64,000 nt of DNA, taken from Chlorophyllum brunneum. Its lineage: Eukaryota; Basidiomycota; Agaricomycetes; Agaricales; Agaricaceae. Below, piece after piece: positions 1-10,378 of this stretch. Under the pieces are notes generated by a model. It did not search any database, was not told the DNA's origin, and saw only the letters and a program-made list of their open reading frames with translations. The translations under genes were made by a program, and so were the position numbers. The stretch lies in the NCBI GenBank assembly GCA_963576785.1, contig OY756145.1, positions 248,001-312,000 of the forward strand, read 5' to 3'. Numbering within the stretch: position 1 is the stretch's first letter; every line of letters begins with the position of its first letter.

Positions 1-198
1 GTTAAACCCTTAAGACATTCTTGAGCTACTGACCAAGTAGAGAGATTCAAGACAATTTGTACTATAAATTCATAATGTGAGAGATAGTATATATGAGACC
101 ATCATTGGACCTGGTTTCAGTAGAACCAGTGAGCTGGGTTGTGCTCTCCACTTCTATAACTGTATCAATAATATAGCATCAAGGCTCATGCAGTTGAT
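1..198. other. CpG-free DNA flanking the Copia element
   Basis: No gene was recognised here. The stretch is AT-rich and contains no CpG dinucleotide, exactly like the DNA on the far side of the Copia element (from 7561) and unlike the element itself. It is probably part of the same old repeat block into which the Copia element inserted. The five bases before the LTR (194-198, ttgat) do not match the five after the 3' LTR (7561-7565, ctacc). Confidence 0.5.
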
Positions 199-770
199 TG
201 TTGAAGTTTCGGACATATTCTAGAAATAGACTATGAAGTCATTATGATAATAATAGACTGATCTGTTACTTTCTAGTAACTTCATTCCGTAGTAACTTCC
301 TATGAGTTGCTCTGCATACGATGAGAGTCATAAGTACTTGATAGATTATTCTACATAGTACCAATGACTAGATACTACGTTCCGCAGTACTCCACAGGCA
401 CTACACCGCAGTTAAAGGGAGTCATAAGGAACAATCCATGCAATACTAGTATTTTATGTAGTATAACTCGCATATGTTACAATATGTATATAAACCCCAT
501 GTAGCAGACCTAAGTTCTGTATCTTGTTCAATCGAACAACTTCTTCATCATTGCCTATCTCTTTGAGTATAACACCTCAATCGATTTAATCGACTTCGAC
601 CTCTACTTAACTGACGTTAACCGCTTCATCAATAATATCTGTCTATCCAAACTACCTTACTACAGGTATCAGATAGAAGCTTATTATCTCGGTGAGTAGA
701 CCCTACATTCTCTCCCACTGCGTTTACTGCTGCCCCCAGCAAACAACTCGTTACGGTCGTTTCCTCAACA
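199..770 (+). repeat. 5' LTR of the Copia element
   Basis: Starts TGTTGAAG and ends CTCAACA, giving a short inverted terminal repeat. It aligns without gaps to 6989-7560 over 572 bases with about 19-20 differences by eye. A TATATAAA box lies inside it. Confidence 0.95.
487..494 (+). promoter_or_regulatory. TATA box in the 5' LTR (U3 promoter)
   Basis: TATATAAA in a context like an RNA polymerase II core promoter. The identical box occurs in the 3' LTR at 7277-7284. The likely RNA start, and so the U3/R border, would be about 25-40 bases downstream. Confidence 0.6.
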
Positions 771-782
771 GGTTATGGGCCC
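771..782 (+). other. Primer-binding site matching the anticodon arm of initiator tRNA-Met
   Basis: GGTTATGGGCCC immediately follows the LTR. Its reverse complement GGGCCCATAACC is the anticodon stem-loop of eukaryotic initiator tRNA-Met (CAU anticodon inside), not the tRNA 3' end. Drosophila copia is known to prime from a cleaved half-tRNA-iMet in this way, so this element likely does the same. Confidence 0.8.
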
Positions 783-930
783 TGGTAGCCTTACCGATGG
801 TTAAACCATTATCATCCCCTCTAATCGAGATAGGATGATAGGGCTTCGCCTGACAGAGTTATCCTTGTGTTTTGATCATTGCTGATACGAGAATTTTCTT
901 CTAGAAAGAAATACACTCGACGAAGATATT

Positions 931-2118
931 ATGTCTACCAATAATATCGTCGCTGGTTTACCTAAGCTTAATGGGCCAAAGAACTATGCGTTCTGGTCTA
1001 GAAGGCTTCAGGATGCCCTAACCCTCATTTCTGTCACTGGTTCTGACCAGTCCGGATGGACTGTGACAGACCAGGATCTCTCCCCTAAAAATCCTGCCGC
1101 TTTAACGGAGGAAGATAGAAGGAGAGAACAATTGAGAGGTCAGGCATTGGCTGTTATTAATGGCACCTTACCTGATTCCCTGTTACTCCATGGGCATGAC
1201 GCTCCTGGATTCCTCTGGACTGATTTGAAAACCCGCTTTGGGACACCTTCTCCTGCTGCGGTGTATTCAATTCTCCAAAGAATGTTGCGAAAGCGCATTT
1301 CAGGGAATCAAGATCCAGCAATGGATCTAGCTGAATTGAGAACAATGGCTTCTCAATTAGAAACAGCTAAGGTAAAATTGCCAGAAGTTCTTGGCGCGAT
1401 GATCGCTTTGAACGCATTACCACCGGATTGGAATGCAGTGGCCCAAACAACATTGGCGAATAATCACGATGTTGTAGATATGACCTGGGAGGTAGTTCAG
1501 CAGGCTATAAATACTGAGTGGTCAAGATGTGAAGGGTCAAGACCCAACATGTCTAACCCCCAAGCCTCCTTTGCAGCTACCGCCAACTACCAGACTCGCC
1601 CTCAGGGCAATTTCCCCAGGACTCGCCCTGGACCACCCTGGAACCGCTTCCACCCTGGAGGCAATACCAGGGCCCAGCCTGCGAGAGGTCCTCGCCACCC
1701 TGCCAATCCGAGTGGGCAGCCCCCTCAGCCTTCTCCCCCTTCTCCTACCTGGATTAACGTCCAGAAGAAGAAGAAGAAGCCCAAGAAGCGCCAGGGTAAA
1801 CCCCAGGCCCACATGGCGGAAGCCATGGCGGGCTTCGCCGCTGCCATGGAACCAGCGGTCCGTTGCTTCACTGGTCCGGGGATGACCCCCTTCGACCTGA
1901 TGAGGCGCATGGACACGCCTCGACCCGTTCCCGCTCCCGCTCCTCCGACCACTCGTGTATTAGTGAGTGAGAGACCAAAACCGCTTACTTGGGTTAATCC
2001 CAAGAAGGTCCAGCAGGCACGAGAGAATGCTCGTACTGAGCTCGAGAAAAAGGTGCGTGCTGAAGCACGAAACTTGTGTTTTACCGCCTTACTCGAAAAC
2101 TCACTGCGGATCCAATAG
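931..2118 (+). CDS. Copia Gag polyprotein region
   Basis: Gag forms the virus-like particle that packages retrotransposon RNA. The 395-residue frame opens with a typical Copia Gag start (LNG..NYAFWSRRLQDAL), followed by the helical capsid region to about residue 200. The C-terminal half is rich in proline and arginine and has a KKKKKPKKRQ cluster that could bind RNA; I see no CCHC zinc knuckle. The frame ends at a single TAG (2116-2118) and continues in the same frame into pol with no shift. The start ATG lies about 150 bases after the primer-binding site. The TAG may be a readthrough stop or a mutation. Confidence 0.85.
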   Translation: MSTNNIVAGLPKLNGPKNYAFWSRRLQDALTLISVTGSDQSGWTVTDQDLSPKNPAALTEEDRRREQLRGQALAVINGTLPDSLLLHGHDAPGFLWTDLKTRFGTPSPAAVYSILQRMLRKRISGNQDPAMDLAELRTMASQLETAKVKLPEVLGAMIALNALPPDWNAVAQTTLANNHDVVDMTWEVVQQAINTEWSRCEGSRPNMSNPQASFAATANYQTRPQGNFPRTRPGPPWNRFHPGGNTRAQPARGPRHPANPSGQPPQPSPPSPTWINVQKKKKKPKKRQGKPQAHMAEAMAGFAAAMEPAVRCFTGPGMTPFDLMRRMDTPRPVPAPAPPTTRVLVSERPKPLTWVNPKKVQQARENARTELEKKVRAEARNLCFTALLENSLRIQ

Positions 2119-5100
2119 GTGACCACCTGGCGCGACCGCGTCACTGGTCCTTTGCCCATGCAAATGGCGAAGAAACGTGCCCTCGATTGTTATGATCAAC
2201 GGATGCACGAGGTCTCTCACCCCCGTGCCCAACAAGGACAATTGGTGACACCGCCCGGTGCACCTTCAGTTCCTTCTGGTCATCCCCCAGGATGTACCTG
2301 TGAGGGACACACGAGGGTAAGTAAATGGTTCACTAAAAATAGTAACCCCGATATTAACACGACTCGCGTCCGCTTTTCCTTTCTTTTACCCATTGGTTCG
2401 CCTTATACCTTATTGGTTTCTCCCAAATTTGGGACGAAAATTAATTTGGTTATGCACCATATGGTAAAGATCCCAAGCATGGACTCCGTCGCCCGGGGCA
2501 ACTCGCTTGAACCTGGAGAGGTTCAACCGTTCTACCTTCCTCCTCGGGAGGAAATAGTAGCTCCGGTTGTCAGGACCTACGAAGAGGAGTTTCCTCCTCT
2601 TCTTCGAGCCTCCCCTCCTACGGAGCGATTCCAGAGTAAGAGATATTCTCTTACTCAAAAGAACAAGACCGCTGATAGGCATCCTGCCACACTTTCAGTG
2701 TTGGTAGATGAAGCCTTCAAACGGCTTGAGAGTGAGAAGGAGGTCGATGACCTCATGGCGCTGGCTCAGGATGTCGCCTACGACATCCGCGACCCCAGGA
2801 ACCCTGCGAACGTCGCAGGACCCTCTTCTGGGCCTCTCCCCAAGTCTCCGAAGTCCGAACCTTTTGCTTCGGCACCTCAATCTGAGGTGTCACTCGGACT
2901 CTCGTCGACTGACTACGGGAGCAACTTCAAGAAGAAGGGAGGAGCTGGGTACGTGATCAATTCAATCTCAGATACTCTTACTAACCCTGATACACAGTCC
3001 TGTCACCAATATGCCAACCGGCCGTCTTCACAAGAAGAAGGGCAAGGGCAAGGGGAAAGGACATCGGGGGCCGGGCATATAGATACGCTATCGGGATCTT
3101 TAGGATCCCATAATAATGTATTTTCATGCAAATCAATGAATGAGAAGTGTTTTAACACTTCTCAATTTTCTTGTTTCTCTACGCGCATACCCGATCAGTA
3201 TTTAAGAGTACCGGATCAATTTAGATCTCAATCGCGAAGCAATGATCAAAGCATAACGCCACTAGAAGAATATAGTGACGTATGGTTATTAGACTCAGGG
3301 GCATCATGTCATTATACCCCTTATGCGGAAGACTTTATCAACTTCGAAGAACTCGAAGTTTCGATCCCAATTAAGACTGTAGGAGCACAAGGCCCCTACC
3401 TTAATGCGGTTGGTCTTGGCGCAGTTATGCTTAAGCATAGAGTCTATAACGGGAAGACTGACAGCATTCAACTAACGCAGATATTAATATATCTAGTCTT
3501 CCTTCTAAAAGGAACCTCTGAACGACTAATGTCAGTGGGACAGTTATGCCAGGATGGCAAAACTGTTAGAACAGATGCCAACGAATCAGTAGTAGTTGAT
3601 AGCGAAGGAAATGCTATTCTTCAAGCATATCCTTCAGCAAGTCGCAACACTACTTTACATTTTGTTAATACAAAAATTGTACATTTGGAACAAGCAGCTA
3701 TGACTGCGGATCCGATCGTTGGCTACAAAGTTGTACATGCGAGATTAGGACATCCCTCTAATCGTATCCTCAATCATTTTGAGAAAAATACGATTGGGTT
3801 TACTCCGGTGCGGATTCCCGAGCAAAAGCCAGTCTGTGACAGTTGTGCCAAGGGAAAGATGCACCAGAAACCCTTTAGAGAGAACCCTACATGTGCAAAG
3901 CGTCCATTTGAAAGAATACACTCGGATTTAGTTGAACTTCCGATTCTTTCTTACCATAAATTTAAATGGGTCATGACTATAATGGACGACTTTTCCTCTC
4001 ATGGATGGATTCACTTTCTCCATAAGAAATCAGAAGCAGCAGAAGAAATGAAAAATTTCATTGCCTTAATTCAGACTCAATATGAGACTAAATTAAAATA
4101 TCTCTGCACTGATAGAGGAGGAGAGTATGCAACTGACAAGTTGCAATCTCATTTGCGCTCATTAGGGATTCTACATGAGACCAGTGCACCGCACATACAC
4201 CAACAAAATGGTCGAGCGGAATGCTTGAACCGAACCCTAATGGATAAAGCAGAAACCATGCGGCATCATGCTTGTATTCCTGATGGTTGGTGGGAATTTT
4301 CTATAGATCATGCGATACATATCTATAATAAAACACCGGTATCACGGCTCATGTGGAAAACACCTTATGAAGTGTTGAATCAGAAGATTCCAGACATCTC
4401 CAAAGAGAGAGTCTTTGGCTGCGGTGCTTATGTCTTTTTCCCAAAAGAGATAAGAGACAATAAACTGACAGCGAAGTCAGAACTCATGATTTTCCTTGGT
4501 TGGACATCAGACAGGAAAAATTATCGTTTCATGAGGCACCTAAATGGGAATGTAATCTATACATCTCCAACAGCCGTATTCAGCGAAGAACACTTCCCTA
4601 AATGTGTTGGGAAAAAGCGAGAAGAACGGATGAACCAACCATCATCTTCTACTTCTCGAAGTACACCTTCGGAAGTTATTGTCTTCCATGCTCCAGATCC
4701 ATCTACTAGTTTACCTATTGATAAACCACCAAGCCCTATTCCCCGAACTTCTACCGGAAGTTCTCTGGAAGAAAGGACTTATAGATCTGTACATGGACGA
4801 ATTCCAACTCCTTTCCCTGAACCTAAAAAGAATAAAGGAAAAGGAAAAGCACCGAATATTGATACCGATGTTCAGGAGGAGTGGGATGGTATTGTGCAAA
4901 ACATTCTCTTTCCACCAAGAGAAGCACAAACACCAGAAGACGATGACAGTGATGGATTATCTTATGCTGATCCACCTAATCACCCTGAAGGTCCGAACCA
5001 TCTGCCTTCTCAAAGAGATGATCCGGATGTACCACCATTCATACCCTATACCCCTGTCGAAGATGATCGGGATGCTGGTCCTTCTGTACCACGAGGTCAC

Positions 5101-6954
5101 TCGGATCAAATACTGGTTCCTGAAATACCTCAGAGACCGCAAAGAACCAGAAAAGTACCTGAACGTCCAGGAAACTTCTATGGTTCTACAAAGCATCCAA
5201 CCAAAATACTCCAGGACTATGAGATGTTCCAACCTCCTAAGTCGAAATTAACAAGTTCTACAAGTAGACTTGTTAGACAAATTCGATCAGAGGCTTCCAA
5301 ACCTGGAATAATCGATAGACGTTCTCAGCATGAAGCTTCTACGTTAGAAGACTTATGCAGAGAAGGAGGAGTAGGGATGATCGATTATCTGTGCGCTCAA
5401 AAAGTCGAATCTCCATTAGTTCCTATTTCTTTCAAGGATCTAAATCGACTACCATCAGAAGAGAAATCTAAATGGTGGAAAGTGTGCTTAGAAGAGTTAA
5501 ATTCACTCAAAGAAAGACATGTTTATGACTTAGCTAAACTTCTGCCTGGAAGAAAAGCTGTCAAAAATAGATGGGTCTTTACACCCAAGTCAGACGGTCG
5601 ATACCGTGCTCGACTAGTAGCAAAAGGATTCTCTCAGATAGAGGGAATCGATTACGATGAACTATTTTCACCAGTAGTCCGTTATAAGACAGCATGACTC
5701 ATATTTGCAGTCGCTGCCCTCAACGATTGGGAGATGCTCAGTTTAGATGTTAAAACTGCTTATCTCTATGGAAAACTGGATGAAGAACTCTATATGGAAC
5801 TTCCAGAAGGTTTCAATACAGGTCGTGGTAATTTGGTTTGGAAATTAAACCGAGCCATTTATGGATTAAAGCAATCTGGACGACAATGGTGGAAGGAATT
5901 GACTAAGTCAATGACCGACCTAGGATTTGTCAGATCCAAACTAGATGCTGGAGTCTATTATTACTACGACCCTGAAACCAAAGAGCTTATTATAGCTCTT
6001 GTCTATGTAGATGACTCAATGTTCGTCGGAATTAGAGGCTCTAGACTTCTATATGAGAAGCGAGCACTCTTTATGAAGAAATGGGAATGCCGAGACCTTG
6101 GTCCAACCAAAGAGTTCCTTGGTATGAAGATTTCGCGAAATCCTATAAACCGATCAATTACCCTAGACCAAATAGATTATCTAGGAAAAGTTCTTGATCG
6201 ATTTAATATAATTGGAAAAGAAGAAATACCATTACCAAATGGATTTATCTTCGAATCCAATACAGGAAAAGCAACACCTGACTTCATAAAGAGGTATCAA
6301 CAATTAGTAGGATCGGTTATGTATCTGATGATAGGCAGTCGGCCCGACATAGCTTTTGCCACTGTCAAATTATCACAACATATGACCAATCCAACTAAAG
6401 CGCATTACAATGCAGGCTTACATTTGCTAAAGTATCTTAATGCTACTCGCAAATATAGAATTACCTATAATGGAAGTTCTATGCAAGGCCTGAATGCCTT
6501 TTCCGACTCTGATTGGGCTGGTGATCCAATTAGTCGTAAATCTGTAACTGGATATTTCTGTTTGTTAGCCAGCGGAGCTATCGCTTGGTTAAGTAGGAAA
6601 CAGAAAACTGTTGCATTATCTTCCACTGAAGCCGAATATATGGCTTTGTCAGATTGCAGTCGACAACTCGTTTGGACTGTCAATTTGTTGAAAGAAATTG
6701 GTATCCAATCATTAGCCCCTTATCTCTTCGGTGATAATGAGGGTTCAATATTTTGGGCCAAGAATCCAGTAACAGAAAAATGATCAAAACACGTCGACGT
6801 CAAATACCATTACATTCGTGATTTGGTAGAAGACGGAAAGATTGAAATATTCTCTGTGAAAGGCACTGAAAATCCTGCTGATATTCTCACAAAGAATTTA
6901 GACAAAATTAAATTCAATCTATTCCAACCTCGCCTTGGCTTGACGTTTGAGTGA
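2119..6954 (+). pseudogene. Copia Pol: protease, integrase, RT, RNase H (interrupted by stops)
   Basis: Same reading frame as Gag throughout. In order: aspartic protease with WLLDSGASCH (near 3285-3315); the integrase zinc region HARLGH...CDSCAKGK; the integrase core with catalytic residues in HSDLVE, CTDRGGE and NGRAECLN; an acidic linker; reverse transcriptase beginning near 5470 with the active site YVDDSM (about 6004); and RNase H with SDSDWAGD and STEAEYMAL (about 6500-6640). The frame is cut by TGA at 5695-5697, inside RT just before the conserved DVKTAYLYG stretch, and by TGA at 6781-6783, just before HVDVKYHYIRD. Both sit where Copia proteins usually have arginine, consistent with CGA to TGA change. 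It ends at TGA 6952-6954. Host factors or another copy would be needed for mobility. Confidence 0.9.
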
Positions 6955-6980
6955 TTAAAACTCTATATCAATACAGAGCA

Positions 6981-6988
6981 AGAAGGGG
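6981..6988 (+). other. Polypurine tract
   Basis: AGAAGGGG lies directly against the first base of the 3' LTR, the standard site for priming plus-strand cDNA synthesis. Confidence 0.85.
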
Positions 6989-7560
6989 TGTTGAAGTTTT
7001 GGACATATTCTAGAAATAGACTATGAAGTCATTATTCTAATAATAGACTGATCCGTTACTTTCCAGTAACTTCATTCCGTAGTAACTTCCTATGAGTTGC
7101 TCTGCATACGATAAGAGTCATAAGTACTTGATAGATTATTCTACATAGTACCAATGACTAGATACTACGTTCCGCAGTACTCTGCAGGCACTACGCCGCA
7201 GTTAAAGGGAGTCATAAGGAACAATCCATGCAATACTAGTATTTTATGTAGTATGACTCGCATATGTTACAATATGTATATAAACCCCATGTAGCAGACC
7301 TAAGTTCTGCATCTTGTTCAATCGAACAACTTCTTTATCATTGCCTATCTCTTTGAGTACGACACCTCAATCGATTTAATCAACTTCGACCTCTACTTAA
7401 CTGACGTTAACCGCTTCATCAATAATATCTGTCTATCCAAACTACCTTACTACAGGTATCAGATAGAAGCTTATTATCTCAGTGAGTAGACCCTACGTTC
7501 TCTCCCACTGCGTTTACTGCTGCCCCCAGCAAACAACTCGTTACGGTCATGTCCTCAACA
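6989..7560 (+). repeat. 3' LTR of the Copia element
   Basis: 572 bases with the same TGTTGA...TCAACA ends as the 5' LTR. Differences between the two LTRs are scattered and mainly transitions. The TATATAAA box is retained at 7277-7284. Confidence 0.95.
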
Positions 7561-10378
7561 CTACCCTATATTGTCTCTTGTCCTGTGGCATTGCTAGTAC
7601 TGGTTTGTTTGTGATTTTTTCTTTGATTCTCTTGAAGGCCTGTTGTTGTCTTTCTGTCCACATCTATTGAGTGTCTTTTTTCTTCAACTCATGTAGAGGG
7701 GCTGCTATGTTGCTGAAGTCATGAATTATCTGTAGAAGTTTGTGAAATCTAGGAATTTCTCGATGTCCTTCAGGAATTTGGGTGTTGGCCATTCCTTTAT
7801 CTTTTTTACCTTCTCCTCCTCCATTCTAATGCTGCCTTGTCCAACCACAAATCCCAGTATCAGTATTTTTTTACATCAAAAAGGTACTTTGACCTTTTGA
7901 AGTACAAATGGTGTTTGGCTGTGATATCAAGGAATCATTTTGTCCTGTCTTCTAGTTTCTTCTGGGTGGTTCCTGGGATAACAAAATCATCCATATAGTT
8001 GACAATTGCATCTTTATGTAGCATTTCTCAGAATACTGTGTTCATCATCCTCTAAAATATTGCTGGCAAATTACTCATTCCAAAAAATATGACCATGGGT
8101 TCAAATAATCCATTGTTCATTATAAACACTGCTTTCCATTCATTACCTTCTCTTATCCTGACATTATTGCATCCCCATATAATGTCAAGTTTATTAAACA
8201 TCTTTGTATCTTTGAGCCAATTGATAACTTCACTTATGAGTGGTAGTGGCATCTTGTCCTTGATTGTATGTTTGTTCAGCTTCTTGTAGTCTTGAACCAA
8301 TCACTTGGTTCCATCTTTTTTGGGTATAAAGAAGCATGGGATAGTATAGGGGGATTGTAATAGTCAAATTTGTCCTGAGGCAATGTTTTTGTCAAGGAAT
8401 TTCTGTAACTCTTGTTTTTCTGTTATCATGGGATAGACCTTGGACTATAGTACTAGTGGTGTGTCTTTGGATAGGTTTATCTTGTAGTCCCATATTGTGT
8501 GTTTAGGTAGTTTGTTGAAGTTTTTTTTGTTAAACAGGTGCATATATTGCTGTAAGTATATTGGCAGATCTTCTGGGTTCATTTGGTTGGTCTTTTTCTC
8601 TTTTATATATTCCTTCATCATATGTATTCTCTCATTGAACCATATGTTATTGTAGTGTGTAGTACAATCTTTTGGACATCTTGTGAAGCATATTATGTTA
8701 TTTGTCCAATCAATTTTGGGATTGTGCTTGATGAGCCAGTCATGTCCAAGTTATAGGTCTATGCTCTCTAGTTGCATTACCATTGCTTCAATATTTTCCA
8801 TGTATTTTCCATTGCTTAGTATCAGGTATGCTGTATCTGTTATTTCTTCTTTCTTGTTTTTGGTTCCATCAGCATTGATTACCCTTATCAGAGTTTCAAG
8901 GGATTTGGTTGGAACTTGTTCTTCTTCTACTCTCTGGGCTATACATATGTGGGTGCATCTGGAGTCTACTAGTATGGTGATTTGTTTGAATTCTTTCCTT
9001 GTTTTGATGGTTAAGTCAAGAAGAAGTTTGTATATCAAGTTTTGTTTCTGCAGGATCATGTATTGTCTATTATGAAGTAAAACAAGAACTTTAGGTTTAT
9101 TGGCTTACAGATTTGTGCCTACTTGGAGCCTTCAACAAAATTCTTTTGTCTCTTTTTCTTGCTTGGACTTCTTAGTAACCTTTTTGATATATGCTTTCTT
9201 TGGTACTTGGCAGTTTTTCAAAATGTGGCCTTGCTTGCTACAATTATAGCATATTATTTTGGTATATGTGACTTTTGTCTTCTTGCAACAGTATTTGGCA
9301 ATATGTTTGTATAGGTTGTAGTTGAAACATCTTAGTTTGCTGTTCTGATTAGTGTTTGCCCTTTGTTTTCCAATCTCTATTAGTTGTCCTCCTCTATAAG
9401 TGACTCTAGTGGTGGTTCTAATGTCTTCTTGGATGATGTCTGTAGTTTCACATCCTTGTTCTACTGCAAGGATTGTTCTCCATTTCTCCTATATTGTTGG
9501 AATTGAGGCTACCAGATAGCCCACAATAGTTTGGATAATATTTGCTCTAGTGTGTTGTTTAAGAAGGAATATAGTATGTGCATTGTTAGTTTCTACTTGT
9601 ACTTGTAGTGCTTCAAATTTAATTATGAAATCAGTAGTATTCCTTTTTTCTTGTTTGAATGATTTGATTTTTCCTTCTATTATTGCCTTTTTGTTTTCCA
9701 ATAAGAATGTAGCCACTATTTCTTTGGTAAAATCATTGAATATTGGTATTTTCTTGTCCTGAATGGCTGATAATTTAGTGTTTGCATATGGTCTTGCTAA
9801 TTCTCCTCTCATTCTTGCCAATATCCCAATTATCTTTTACTTATTGTCATCAATCTTATTAAAGAGTATCCATAAGGACATTACTTTCCACCAATCATCA
9901 AATTTGGTTCTATCTCCATTGATGTATCCTGATTCTAGGGCTAGGTTTTTTTGGGAAGTTAACTTTGTCAGCCATTTTGGATTTGGTTTTAGATTCTCTA
10001 TATTTATGCTTATATATTTCAGTGATTTCTATATTAGATTGGTTCTTGGTGACTTCTATGTTAGATATTTTGGATTTGCTGTATTCATAGGTCTTGGTAA
10101 TTTCTATATCAGATGTAGCTTTAGTAACTTCTATGTTGAATGGGTTCTTTGGTAACTTCTATGTTGGATGTGGTCTCAGCAACTTCTGTGTTAAATAGTG
10201 TTTTAAAAAGAGCTATATCTTTGTCTATGTTGTGGTCTGATTTCTGTTGTTTAAGTTCTTCAGGGACTTCTGGTTCTGTTCATCTTTTAGATCTGGTGAT
10301 AACTGGTAATTCTTGGATATCTGTTGGTCTTGGAGCTCTGGGTCTTCTTGGTGTTCTCAATGAGCTATTACTACTCAT
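7561..10378 (-). mobile_element. Decayed Ty3/Gypsy retrotransposon fragment (gag, protease, RT)
   Basis: Read on the minus strand: Gag starts near an ATG at 10378; a Gag capsid-like region spans 9821-9489; zinc knuckles lie near 9340-9210, one intact (CYNCSKQGHILKNC) and one with a lost cysteine. A protease-like segment (VDSRCTHICIA, normally D-S/T-G) is at 9059-8751. Reverse transcriptase runs from about 8330, with VQDYKKLNKHTIKDKMPLPL and the YMDD active site near 8000. The RT to RNase H connection WTERQQQAFKRIKEK is near 7610-7660. Many stops and shifts break the frame, including TGA at 10282-10280 and 8303-8301 where arginine is expected. The rest of RNase H and integrase are missing because the sequence ends abruptly at the Copia 3' LTR. 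Only one CpG (7761) was seen in the whole fragment. Confidence 0.85.

Larger units (their letters stand above)
199..7560 (+). mobile_element. Copia-type (Ty1/copia) LTR retrotransposon, full length but disabled
   Basis: Two 572-base LTRs (199-770 and 6989-7560) bound an interior with Gag, protease, integrase, reverse transcriptase and RNase H in that order; integrase before RT defines the Copia type. LTR ends are TGTTGA...TCAACA. A primer-binding site directly follows the 5' LTR and a polypurine tract directly precedes the 3' LTR. Counting by eye, the LTRs differ at about 19-20 of 572 positions, mostly transitions, so the insertion is moderately young. The coding frame runs 931-6954 but is broken by in-frame stops at 2116 (TAG), 5695 (TGA) and 6781 (TGA), so this copy is probably not autonomous. 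No target-site duplication is visible. The interior keeps many CpG sites, in contrast with both flanks. Confidence 0.95.

Noticed and set aside
1529..1885. Alternative frames over the Copia gag C-terminus
   Set aside because: They arise from the GC- and Pro-rich gag sequence and have no independent support.
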